A stretch of DNA of 35,130 nt from UBA1444 sp964601085 (lineage in GTDB: Bacteria > Bacillota > Negativicutes > UBA1444). A program made the position numbers and the translations under genes. The stretch covers positions 1 to 35,130 of the forward strand of contig CAZRLN010000027.1 of assembly GCA_964601085.1 (NCBI GenBank), given 5' to 3'. This document shows, piece by piece, positions 7,980 to 15,737 of the stretch (position 1 is the first letter of the stretch; each line of letters opens with the position of its first letter). Under the pieces are notes generated by a model that saw only the letters and a list, made by a program, of their open reading frames with translations, was not told the origin of the DNA and did no database searches.

Positions 7980-9830
7980 ATGGAGGATAAATTGTTGCAT
8001 TCCATCGATTCTTTTTTGCCTTCTGTGGCCAAACCGGCCCGCTATACCGGCGGTGAGTGGAACATGGTGCGCAAGGATCCGGCGGCGGTGGCCGTCCGCT
8101 TTGCGCTGGCTTTGCCGGATGTCTATGAAGTCGGGATGTCCAATTTGGGCCTGAAGATTCTGTACGGGGTTCTGAATGACCGGCAGGATACTTACGCCGA
8201 ACGGGCGTATTGCCCCTGGCCGGATATGGAACAGGCGATGCGGGAAACTGGTACGCCCCTGACCAGCCTGGAAACGCAGACGCCGCTGCGGGATTTCGAC
8301 GCCGTGGGAGTTTCCCTGCAATATGAGATGACGTATTCCAATATCCTGACGATGCTGGATTTGGGCGGTATTCCGCTGGAAAGCGGCCGGCGCTCCGATA
8401 CGGACCCGCTGATCGTGGGCGGAGGGCCCTGCGCTTATAATCCGGAACCGCTGGCCGATTTTTTTGACTGCTTCGTCATTGGCGAAGGGGAAGAAATCAT
8501 CGGCGAACTCGCCGTGACCATCGCCGCCTGGAAACAGGCGGGACGGCCGGAGGGGCGAGCCGGGCTGCTGCAACGACTGGCAACTCTGGCGGGAATCTAT
8601 GTGCCGGCGTTTTATCGCCCGGAATACAATGCGGACGGTACATTCCGGCAGGTGACGCCGGTTGCCGCGGATGCGCCGGCAGCCATCGCCAAACGCATCG
8701 TCAAGAATCTGGATGCGGCGTCGTTTCCCACCCAAGCGATCGTTCCCTATCTGGAAACCGTACACGACCGGATCATGCTGGAGCTGTTCCGTGGTTGTAC
8801 GCGGGGTTGCCGGTTTTGCCAGGCGGGGGTCGTCTACCGGCCGGTGCGGGAACGAAAACCCGAAACGCTGTTGCGATTGGCGCAAGAATTAGTGGACCAT
8901 ACCGGGTATGACGAAATCTCCCTGGTATCGCTCAGTTCGGCGGATTATTCCTGTCTACGGGAGCTGGCCGATGAACTGATGACCCGGTTTGCGCCGCAGC
9001 GGGTGAGCCTGTCGCTGCCTTCCCTGCGAATCGACAGCTTTTCCATCGAGCTGGCCAACGAGATCCAGAAAGTCCGCCGTTCGGGCCTGACCTTCGCGCC
9101 GGAGGCCGGAACCCAAAGATTGCGGAATGTCATCAACAAAGGCGTCACGGAAGCCGATCTGTTCGAAGCCGCCGGTGCGGCCTTCCGTTCGGGCTGGTCC
9201 GGCATCAAGCTCTATTTCATGATCGGTCTGCCCACGGAAACGGACGAGGATGTCCTGGCGATCGCCGACCTGGCCCGCCGGGTGGCGGGCATGGCGCGCA
9301 ATGTTCGCAACCGACGGGTCACCGTCAGCGTCTCCACGTTCGTGCCCAAACCCCACACCGCCTTCCAATGGGTTCCCCAGTTGTCGATCGCCGAGATGGA
9401 GCGGCGGCAGAATCTGTTGCGGGCAGCATTGCGCGACCGCAGCATCAATTTCAACTGGCATGACCCCGAGACCAGCCGACTGGAGGGAGTGTTCGCCCGG
9501 GGCGACCGGCGTCTGGGCAAAGCCTTGCTCGAAGCCTGGCGGCGGGGAGCGCGGTTTGACGGCTGGAGCGAGTATTTCCGCCCCGAAATCTGGGCCGAGG
9601 CCTTTGCGGCGACCGGCATCGATCCGGATTTTTACACGGTTCGGGAAAGGGACCTCGGGGAAGCGCTGCCGTGGCGACACATCGACTGCGGCGCGTCGGC
9701 CGAATGGTTGGCCGGCGAATGGCGTAAAGCCTTGTCAGGGGAGTTGACCGCCGATTGCCGGCACGGACAGTGCAGCGGCTGCGGCGTCTGCCAAACCCTG
9801 GACGCCGCCGTGATCGACTGGAGGGCTTGA
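7980..9830 (+). CDS. TIGR03960-family radical SAM protein with B12-binding-like N-terminus
   Basis: The protein is about 616 residues long. The N-terminal half resembles a cobalamin-binding fold region (FALALPDVYEVGMSNLGLKI). The radical SAM cluster CTRGCRFC gives Cys273, Cys277 and Cys280 (counted from the ATG at 7980). A Cys-rich tail (GQCSGCGVC) near the C-terminus could hold a second cluster. The family is widespread beside rng and rplU in Firmicutes; its substrate is unknown to me. The start is uncertain. A GGAGG at 7982-7986 overlaps the ATG at 7980 and is well placed for TTG codons at 7992 or 7995, which would give an N-terminus beginning just before the conserved LPSVAKPARY. Confidence 0.88.
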   Translation: MEDKLLHSIDSFLPSVAKPARYTGGEWNMVRKDPAAVAVRFALALPDVYEVGMSNLGLKILYGVLNDRQDTYAERAYCPWPDMEQAMRETGTPLTSLETQTPLRDFDAVGVSLQYEMTYSNILTMLDLGGIPLESGRRSDTDPLIVGGGPCAYNPEPLADFFDCFVIGEGEEIIGELAVTIAAWKQAGRPEGRAGLLQRLATLAGIYVPAFYRPEYNADGTFRQVTPVAADAPAAIAKRIVKNLDAASFPTQAIVPYLETVHDRIMLELFRGCTRGCRFCQAGVVYRPVRERKPETLLRLAQELVDHTGYDEISLVSLSSADYSCLRELADELMTRFAPQRVSLSLPSLRIDSFSIELANEIQKVRRSGLTFAPEAGTQRLRNVINKGVTEADLFEAAGAAFRSGWSGIKLYFMIGLPTETDEDVLAIADLARRVAGMARNVRNRRVTVSVSTFVPKPHTAFQWVPQLSIAEMERRQNLLRAALRDRSINFNWHDPETSRLEGVFARGDRRLGKALLEAWRRGARFDGWSEYFRPEIWAEAFAATGIDPDFYTVRERDLGEALPWRHIDCGASAEWLAGEWRKALSGELTADCRHGQCSGCGVCQTLDAAVIDWRA

Positions 9831-9834
9831 GTTA

Positions 9835-10527
9835 ATGGATAAAATGCGGATCGCGGTAGGAAAAACCGAAGAAACAAAATACGTGGGACACCTGGACTTC
9901 TGCCGGGCCGTCGAACGGGCCCTGCGGCGGGCCAAGCCGCCGGTGGCGTACAGCGTGGGTTTCAATCCGCATATGCGTTTGTCGTTCGGGCCGGCGCTAA
10001 GTGTGGGTGTGGCGAGCGACGCCGAATATGTCGATGTGGAACTGACGGAACCGGTGGATGCGGCCCAGTTCAGCCGAGCCCTGACGGCGAAGCTGCCGCC
10101 GGGGTTGGTTTTTGTCGCGGCGAAGCCGGTAAGCACGACCACAGCCCTTGCGGCGGCGCTGAATCTGGCGGAGTATCAAATTACAACACGGGTGGCGCCG
10201 ACCCCGGAAAACCTCGTCGCGGCGGAAAATGCGGTGGCGGCGTTTCAGGCATCTGAGTCCGTGCCGTATGTCCGACGCACGCCCAAGGGCGAAAAGACGT
10301 TGGAAGTGAAACGATTTTTGGCCGGCGATATCGCGCTGGCCTCCGAACAGGACGGAATCCGTCTGACCTTTCGCCTCCGGATGACTTCATCCGGGGCGGT
10401 GAAACCGCAGGAAGTGTTGCGCCTGCTGCAGGATCGCTTCGCTTTTCCCGCCGGTGACGCCGCTTGCCGCCGGTTGTCGTTGTGGGCGGAAACGAAAGAG
10501 GGACTCCGTGACCCGTTTGAGATTTAA
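9835..10527 (+). CDS. TIGR03936/DUF2344 family protein, partner of the radical SAM gene
   Basis: The protein has 230 residues. The N-terminal region (KMRIAVGKTEETKYVGHLDF, then VAYSVGFNPHMRLSFGPALSVGV) is characteristic of DUF2344 proteins. These lie directly after the TIGR03960 radical SAM gene and in some genomes are fused to it, so a shared pathway is likely though undefined. GGAGG in the end of the upstream gene precedes the ATG at 9835 by about 9 bases; an ATG at 9844 is an alternative. The next gene is an RNase E/G, and a link with RNA or ribosome modification is only inference. Confidence 0.85.
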   Translation: MDKMRIAVGKTEETKYVGHLDFCRAVERALRRAKPPVAYSVGFNPHMRLSFGPALSVGVASDAEYVDVELTEPVDAAQFSRALTAKLPPGLVFVAAKPVSTTTALAAALNLAEYQITTRVAPTPENLVAAENAVAAFQASESVPYVRRTPKGEKTLEVKRFLAGDIALASEQDGIRLTFRLRMTSSGAVKPQEVLRLLQDRFAFPAGDAACRRLSLWAETKEGLRDPFEI

Positions 10528-10545
10528 AAAATTGGGGGACATTTC

Positions 10546-13182
10546 ATGGCGAAACGAATTGTCGTCAATGTAATTCCCGAAGAAGTCCGTATGGCGCTCT
10601 GCGAGGACGGCCGGCTGCTGGAAGTGGCGGTCGAACGCACACAAAGCGACTCTATGGTGGGAAATATCTACAAGGGCCGGGTGGAGAACGTGCTGCCGGG
10701 GATGCAGGCCGCTTTCATCAACATCGGCAACGGCAAGAATGCTTTTCTATACGCCGGTGACATATTTCCGCGCAAGTCATTTCAGCGGTTGGTGGCGGAA
10801 GACAATCTCACGGTGGGCGCCGAAATCATGATCGAAATCGTTAAGGACGCGATGGGAACGAAAGGGCCGCGCGCGACGACTCATTTTTCGATTCCGGGAC
10901 GGTATGTCGTAGTGATGCCGAGCGTCGATTATGTCGGCGTATCGCGGCGGATCGAATCCGGCGAGGAACGTTCCCGTTTGCGGGCGTTGGCCGAAAAGAT
11001 TCGGCCCAAAGGGATGGGTGTCATCGTCCGGACGGTTGCCGAAGGACACAGTGAGGAGGAACTGGCCCGCGATTTCCAATACCTGGCCAACCTCTGGAAT
11101 GCCCTGACGGCCAAGGCCAAGCGGGCGAAAGCGCCGTTTCTGTTGTACCGGGATGCGGATCTGGCGGTGCGGATTATCCGCGATCATGTCAAGGACGATA
11201 TCGATGAAGTAATCATCGACAACGCCGAGGCGTATGCGCGGATGGTGGAACTGGCCAAATTCATCTCGCCGGACCTGGTCAAGAAGATTCATCTCTACAA
11301 GGCGAAGACTGAAATTTTTAGCCATTACGCCATTGAAGACGAATGGAACAAGTTGGCCGATCGTCGGGTCGACCTGAAGTGCGGCGGCTATCTGATCATC
11401 GACCGGACGGAGGCATTGACGGTCATTGATGTCAATACCGGCCGCTTTACCGGGCACTCCAATCTGGCGGACACCGTATTCCGCACCAACATGGAAGCGG
11501 CGGCGGAGATTGCCCGCCAGCTGCGGCTGCGGGATATCGGCGGCATCATCGTGGCCGACTTCATCGACATGGAGAAAACGGGACACAAGAAAGCGATCCT
11601 GACCGAACTGGAGGCCCGACTGAAGGCCGACAACACAAAAACCAACGTGTTGGGCCTCACCGAACTGGGCTTGGTCGAAATGACCCGCAAGAAATCCCGG
11701 CAGACGTATGAAAGCACGTTGTATGAAGGGTGTCCCTGCTGCGGCGGCCGCGGCACCATTCAGACTCCGGCCACATTGTCGATCTCGATCCGGCGGCAGC
11801 TCCGCCGTATTGCCGCGAAGCATCCCGGCGCCGAACTGCTTGTGCAGATGCATCCGCGGGTGGCCGAAGAATTTGGCGACAAAAAAGCCGTGCAGGCCTT
11901 TGCGACCGAAATAGGGACTGACCTGACCGTCGAAGCTGTGGACGGATTGCAGGCGGAAGTCTTCACAATTCTGGAAGGGGGCAAGACGCTGGTCCGCTCC
12001 CATGCGCCGAAAAAGGTTCGTAAACCGTATTCCCGCCAAGACCAGGAAGACAGCGACGTCACGGCAAGCGACCTGGAACCGTTGAGCGAGGAGGAACTGG
12101 CGCCGTTGCTGGCGGAACAGTTTGCCATGATTGCCGCCCAGGAGCCGGCGAACTCGCTGGAAGCGCGTCTGACGGCGATGGCCGGATCCCTGTGGGAACC
12201 CCTGCTGATGCCGGATGACGAGGACCTGGCCGATTTGGCGGTCCCGGTCCAAAGCACCGCTGCGGAAACAGTAGAGACGGCGGAGACAGCTGTGAAAAAA
12301 CCACGCCGACGTCGCAAGAGCAAAAAGATGTTGCCGCCCAGCGTGACGGACCGTTTGGCGGAGGCCGAGGCCGTTGCTGGCGATTCAGCGGAGTCGATGG
12401 AAACGGGGGGCGGCTTGCCGCCCGAACCGGCGACCGAAGCTATCCCCGCCGCGCCGGTCAAAAAGCCCCGCCGGCGTCGCAAGACCAAGCCGGCCGCAAC
12501 GGATTCTCCGGCCGACGAAGCGGATACTGCGTTGCCGGAAACGGAGAAAATGACACCGGAACCGGCGGAAGACAGTTTGCCCCAAACTGAACCAGGAACG
12601 GATGCGGAACCGGCAAAACCCAAACGGAAGCGTCGCCGCAAGAAAAAAGCCGTGACGACGGAGACTGCAGCGGAAACGGAGTCCCCGGCGGAAGAGGACG
12701 AAACGTCGGACTCGGCGGAAGCTGAACAAATCGAGCCTGAAAGCGCGGCGATGGAGCCGGCGGTGAAAAAAAACAAACGCCGACGCCGCAAAAAGAAAAA
12801 ACCGGCGACTGAAGCATCGGACGGGATTGCGTCGACAGAAACGGAACTGGTCGAGCCGGAGCCGGAACAAGCGGCGGAGTCCACGGAATCATCGGATGCT
12901 GCGGATGCGCCCGCGAAAAAGAGTAAACGTCGACGCCGCAAGAAAAAACCGGCCGGAACCGACAATGGCGGCGAGGCCGAACCAGCGGCGGAAGAGAGCG
13001 GCATAGCCGCGACGGAGCCGGCAATGCCGACCGAAGTTTCGCCGGACGCCACCGAATCTACGGAAGAAGCGGCCACTGTGAAAAAGAAGCGCCGCCGTCG
13101 TCGCAGCAACGGCAAGAAAAAACCGGCGGACGGCGAGGCTGCGTTGCCGGTCGAACAGGAATCCTCCGGCGAACCGGATTGA
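10546..13182 (+). CDS. rng: RNase E/G family endoribonuclease with long repetitive C-terminal tail
   Basis: The protein has 878 residues; a typical RNase G has about 490-510. The first ~490 residues are the catalytic half: an S1-like RNA-binding region (about 38-125), catalytic metal ligands Asp295 (VIDVNTGRF) and Asp338 (ADFIDM), separated by the same 43 residues as in E. coli RNase E, and the zinc-link motif CPCC (396-399). It cleaves single-stranded RNA in rRNA maturation and mRNA decay. Residues from about 575 to the end are low-complexity, alternating acidic Glu/Ala/Pro-rich segments with six basic blocks (KKPRRRRK-like, near residues 582, 637, 690, 738, 788 and 845), spaced about 50 residues apart. 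These are probably disordered RNA- or partner-binding elements. The stop codon overlaps the -35 box of the next promoter. Confidence 0.93.
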   Translation: MAKRIVVNVIPEEVRMALCEDGRLLEVAVERTQSDSMVGNIYKGRVENVLPGMQAAFINIGNGKNAFLYAGDIFPRKSFQRLVAEDNLTVGAEIMIEIVKDAMGTKGPRATTHFSIPGRYVVVMPSVDYVGVSRRIESGEERSRLRALAEKIRPKGMGVIVRTVAEGHSEEELARDFQYLANLWNALTAKAKRAKAPFLLYRDADLAVRIIRDHVKDDIDEVIIDNAEAYARMVELAKFISPDLVKKIHLYKAKTEIFSHYAIEDEWNKLADRRVDLKCGGYLIIDRTEALTVIDVNTGRFTGHSNLADTVFRTNMEAAAEIARQLRLRDIGGIIVADFIDMEKTGHKKAILTELEARLKADNTKTNVLGLTELGLVEMTRKKSRQTYESTLYEGCPCCGGRGTIQTPATLSISIRRQLRRIAAKHPGAELLVQMHPRVAEEFGDKKAVQAFATEIGTDLTVEAVDGLQAEVFTILEGGKTLVRSHAPKKVRKPYSRQDQEDSDVTASDLEPLSEEELAPLLAEQFAMIAAQEPANSLEARLTAMAGSLWEPLLMPDDEDLADLAVPVQSTAAETVETAETAVKKPRRRRKSKKMLPPSVTDRLAEAEAVAGDSAESMETGGGLPPEPATEAIPAAPVKKPRRRRKTKPAATDSPADEADTALPETEKMTPEPAEDSLPQTEPGTDAEPAKPKRKRRRKKKAVTTETAAETESPAEEDETSDSAEAEQIEPESAAMEPAVKKNKRRRRKKKKPATEASDGIASTETELVEPEPEQAAESTESSDAADAPAKKSKRRRRKKKPAGTDNGGEAEPAAEESGIAATEPAMPTEVSPDATESTEEAATVKKKRRRRRSNGKKKPADGEAALPVEQESSGEPD

Positions 13183-13207
13183 CATTGACCGTTGGCTGTG
13201 CTAAGAT
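13179..13207 (+). promoter_or_regulatory. Sigma-A promoter of the rplU-prp-rpmA operon
   Basis: A consensus -35 TTGACA (13179-13184), a 17-base spacer and a -10 TAAGAT (13202-13207) with an extended TG element (13199-13200). The -35 overlaps the TGA stop of rng. Transcription should start near 13214, leaving a leader of about 100 bases before rplU. Confidence 0.85.
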
Positions 13208-13213
13208 ACTTCT

Positions 13214-13312
13214 GCGGCTTTGTCCGCATGGTTTCCGAACCGCTCGGAGAGGTTTGAAATCCGCCACGGCGGTACCGAATCCGGCGAGTCCAAAGAATAA
13301 GGAGGTGCAAGA
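13214..13312 (+). promoter_or_regulatory. Structured 5' leader of rplU (candidate L21 leader)
   Basis: This is about 100 non-coding bases between the promoter start site and the rplU ATG. They contain several short GC hairpins: TGCGG/CCGCA flanking CTTTGT just at the 5' end, CCGA/TCGG, and CCGC/GCGG. A strong ribosome-binding site AAGGAGGTG lies just before the ATG. Firmicutes rplU genes are often preceded by an autoregulatory L21 leader, and position and size fit that class. I cannot verify the consensus structure by eye. Confidence 0.45.
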
Positions 13313-13624
13313 ATGTACGCAATAATTGCAACAGGTGGCAAACAGTATCGGGTGTCCGAAGGCGATGTGATTTTCGTCGAGAAACTGCCGGGCGAAGTGG
13401 ATGATGCATTGGAATTCACCGATGTGTTGACCGTCGTTCAGGATGGCGAAGTCAAAGTCGGCGCTCCCTTCGTCGAAGGGGCCAAAGTGACCGGCAAAGT
13501 GGTTAAGCAGGGCAAAGACAAGAAGATCCTGGTCTTCAAGTACAAATCCAAAGCGAACTATCGCCGCAAGCAGGGTCATCGCCAGCCGTATACGAAAGTT
13601 TCGATCGAAAAAATCGAAGCCTAA
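13313..13624 (+). CDS. rplU: 50S ribosomal protein L21
   Basis: The protein has 103 residues, the standard L21 length. It starts MYAIIATGGKQYRV, the family's hallmark N-terminus, and ends with the basic RNA-binding region KSKANYRRKQGHRQPYTKV. It binds 23S rRNA in the large subunit. A strong AAGGAGGTG ribosome-binding site precedes the ATG. It is the first gene of the rplU-prp-rpmA operon, and only two bases separate its stop from prp. Confidence 0.97.
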   Translation: MYAIIATGGKQYRVSEGDVIFVEKLPGEVDDALEFTDVLTVVQDGEVKVGAPFVEGAKVTGKVVKQGKDKKILVFKYKSKANYRRKQGHRQPYTKVSIEKIEA

Positions 13625-13626
13625 AC

Positions 13627-13935
13627 ATGATCCGGGTCAGAATCGAACGGGATTCCACCGGCCGGATTCAGGGTTTTGAAGCCAAAGGTCATGCGGGCGC
13701 CGGTCCCAGAGGCAACGATATCGTCTGCGCGGCGGTGTCGGTGCTTACCGACTCGGTATTTCTGGGGTTGGACAGGCACTTGAAGCGCGAGATGGAATGG
13801 GACGCGGACAGCGGCGACATTTCGGTCCGCCTGAAGGAAGCCCCCGATGAATTGACCGAAGCGATCCTGGCCACGCTGGTTCTCGGGTTAACGGAAATTC
13901 AAAAAATATATCCGGATAGACTCCGGATTCTGTAA
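13627..13935 (+). CDS. prp: Ribosomal-processing cysteine protease Prp (YsxB)
   Basis: The protein has 102 residues. The catalytic dyad is visible as His22 in GHAGAGPRGNDIVCAAVS and Cys34, at the positions known for Staphylococcus Prp; Asp31 is also kept. Prp removes the N-terminal extension of the L27 precursor in Firmicutes and related lineages, an essential step because L27's N-terminus reaches the peptidyl-transferase centre. The gene lies between rplU and its substrate gene rpmA, as is usual. The downstream L27 does carry a cleavable extension. Confidence 0.95.
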   Translation: MIRVRIERDSTGRIQGFEAKGHAGAGPRGNDIVCAAVSVLTDSVFLGLDRHLKREMEWDADSGDISVRLKEAPDELTEAILATLVLGLTEIQKIYPDRLRIL

Positions 13936-13951
13936 TTAGGAGGTGACACCG

Positions 13952-14248
13952 ATGTTTTTGTTTGATCTTCAGCGCTTTGCGCATAAGAAAGGGGTCGGCA
14001 GTTCCCGCAACGGTCGGGATAGCCACTCGCAACGCCTCGGAACCAAAGAGCCGGATGGCAAACTGGTGCCGGCGGGCAGCATTCTGGTTCGCCAGAGGGG
14101 TACGCGCTTTCATCCAGGTCGCAATGTCGGCATGGGCAGTGATCATACGCTGTTCGCCAAAGTTGCCGGCAAGGTGGCTTTTGAGCGGCGGGGACGGGAT
14201 CTGCGCCAAATCAGCATTTATCCGGTGGAAGTGGAACAGGCGCAGTAG
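13952..14248 (+). CDS. rpmA: 50S ribosomal protein L27 precursor
   Basis: The precursor has 98 residues. The ATG at 13952 is chosen over an in-frame GTG at 13943 because TAGGAGG (13937-13943) lies 8 bases before it. The first ten residues MFLFDLQRFA form the Prp-cleaved extension and mature L27 begins HKKGVGSSRNGRDS. The common cleavage motif is LQFFA; here it reads LQRFA, so the first Phe of the pair is Arg. The mature N-terminus is the flexible arm that contacts the peptidyl-transferase centre. It is the third gene of the operon and is followed by an inverted repeat and a terminator. Confidence 0.95.
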   Translation: MFLFDLQRFAHKKGVGSSRNGRDSHSQRLGTKEPDGKLVPAGSILVRQRGTRFHPGRNVGMGSDHTLFAKVAGKVAFERRGRDLRQISIYPVEVEQAQ

Positions 14249-14272
14249 GCCCATCAATGGGTCTTTGAACGA

Positions 14273-14295
14273 AATATATAATCGGATTATATATT
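14273..14295 (+). repeat. Perfect 10-bp AT-rich inverted repeat between rpmA and obgE
   Basis: AATATATAAT (14273-14282) and ATTATATATT (14286-14295) are exact reverse complements separated by CGG. The element sits six bases before the terminator stem. It contains a TATAAT hexamer at 14277-14282, but I see no matching -35. It may be a DNA operator or simply an AU-rich RNA hairpin. Confidence 0.7.
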
Positions 14296-14301
14296 GCAGT
14301 G

Positions 14302-14333
14302 AATCCCACGGTCTTCCGCCGTGGGATTTCTTG
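14302..14333 (+). terminator. Intrinsic terminator of the rplU-prp-rpmA operon
   Basis: AATCCCACGG (14302-14311) pairs perfectly with CCGTGGGATT (14319-14328) around a 7-base loop, and a short T-rich tract (TTTCTT) follows. It separates the ribosomal genes from obgE, so obgE needs read-through or its own promoter. A -10-like TATATT at 14398-14403 has no convincing -35. Confidence 0.75.
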
Positions 14334-14451
14334 CCGTTACGGGGAAATCTGCGTTTGGGCGGAGCATCACACAGGAATTTTTTCCGCGAAGGCGAAATAT
14401 ATTAAGGATACTCCCGGCGCGGACGGGAATTATCCGCACAAAGGAGCAACC

Positions 14452-15723
14452 ATGTTTATTGATCGTGCAAAAATCAGCATCAAGGCGGGCGATGGCGGCG
14501 ACGGCATGTCCAGCTTCCACCGCGAGAAATTTGTGGCCAAGGGCGGCCCGGACGGCGGCGACGGCGCCAAAGGAGGCGATATCGTCCTCGTGGCCGACCG
14601 CAACATGAACACGTTGCTGGATTTCCGCTACAAAAAGAAGTTCAAGGCGGAGCGCGGCGGCAAAGGGGAAGACAACAACAAATACGGCCGCAAGGCCGAC
14701 AACGTGGTCGTCAAGGTTCCGGTCGGGACGTTGGTGTTCGACGATGACAGCGGCGACCTTCTCGCCGATCTGGTCGAGGATGGGCAGTACATCGTGGCGG
14801 CGCGGGGCGGCCGGGGCGGTCGCGGCAACGCCCGCTTCCCCAACAGCGTGAACCGGGCGCCGACATTCGCCGAACACGGCGAACCGGGCGAAGAACGCAA
14901 ACTGCGGCTGGAACTGAAGCTATTGGCGGATGTGGGACTGGTCGGCTATCCGAGCGTCGGCAAATCGAGCATTATTACCATGGTATCGGCGGCCCGGCCG
15001 GATATCGCCGCCTATCACTTCACCACGCTGACGCCGGTGTTGGGCATCGTTCAGATCGACGCCGACACCAATTTTGTGATGGCGGATATACCGGGCCTGA
15101 TCGAAGGCGCGCATGAAGGAAAAGGTCTGGGCTACGAGTTTTTGCGCCATGTCGAGCGGACCCGTCTGATCATCCATGTGCTCGATGTGTCGGGAATGGA
15201 GGGCCGTGACCCGCTCGAGGACTACCGCAAGATTAATGAGGAACTCGCTGCTTACAGCGAATATTTGGCCGGTCGGCCCCAGATCGTGGCCGCCAACAAA
15301 ATGGACCTGCCCGAGGCCCGCCAGAACTACCCGGCGGTCGAAGCGGCCCTGATCGCCGAAGGGCGGGAGGTTTTCCCGGTTTCTGCGGCGACCGGCGAGG
15401 GGCTGAAGCCTTTGATCCAGCGAGCGGCCGAGTTGCTGGCGACCCTGCCGCGCGAAGTCGCGCCGGCGATGCCGGTGAAGATCGCCGTGCCCGAGGCGGA
15501 CAATGAATTCACTATCCGCCGCGACGACAGCGGCGCTTTCATCGTGGAAGGAAAGAGCATCGAACGACTGGTTGCGATGACCCGTTTCCATGACGAGGAG
15601 AGCCTGCGCCGGTTCCAGAACATTCTTCGTCGCAGCGGAATCGAGGCGGCGTTGCGGGAACGGGGCGTCAAGGAAGGCGACACCGTCCGGATTCGCGAGA
15701 TGGAGTTTGATTTCAGCGAGTAA
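14452..15723 (+). CDS. obgE: Obg/CgtA GTPase, ribosome assembly factor
   Basis: The protein has 423 residues. The order is an N-terminal glycine-rich Obg fold (about 1-158, beginning MFIDRAKISIKAGDGGDG), a GTPase domain with P-loop GYPSVGKSS (165-173), switch region DIPGLIEGAHEGKGLG and base-recognition NKMD and SAATGEG, and a C-terminal OCT domain of about 70-80 residues. Obg acts in 50S maturation and growth or stress control. The open frame extends 51 codons upstream, but that part contains the terminator; the ATG at 14452 follows AAAGGAG and gives the conserved N-terminus. Confidence 0.97.
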   Translation: MFIDRAKISIKAGDGGDGMSSFHREKFVAKGGPDGGDGAKGGDIVLVADRNMNTLLDFRYKKKFKAERGGKGEDNNKYGRKADNVVVKVPVGTLVFDDDSGDLLADLVEDGQYIVAARGGRGGRGNARFPNSVNRAPTFAEHGEPGEERKLRLELKLLADVGLVGYPSVGKSSIITMVSAARPDIAAYHFTTLTPVLGIVQIDADTNFVMADIPGLIEGAHEGKGLGYEFLRHVERTRLIIHVLDVSGMEGRDPLEDYRKINEELAAYSEYLAGRPQIVAANKMDLPEARQNYPAVEAALIAEGREVFPVSAATGEGLKPLIQRAAELLATLPREVAPAMPVKIAVPEADNEFTIRRDDSGAFIVEGKSIERLVAMTRFHDEESLRRFQNILRRSGIEAALRERGVKEGDTVRIREMEFDFSE

Positions 15724-15737
15724 CAGGAGGCCGGGAA

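Noticed and set aside
12291..13130. Regular repeats suggestive of a CRISPR-like or tandem DNA array
   Set aside because: The repetition is at protein level (basic blocks about every 50 codons) inside one open frame; the DNA repeats are imperfect and not separated by unique spacers.
11760..13409. 549-codon minus-strand frame opposite the RNase tail and rplU leader
   Set aside because: Ser/Arg-rich translation mirrors the repetitive tail of the RNase gene and crosses the rplU promoter; no domain is visible.
14299..14451. In-frame 51-codon extension of obgE
   Set aside because: It would translate the rplU-operon terminator; the conserved Obg N-terminus begins at the ATG at 14452.
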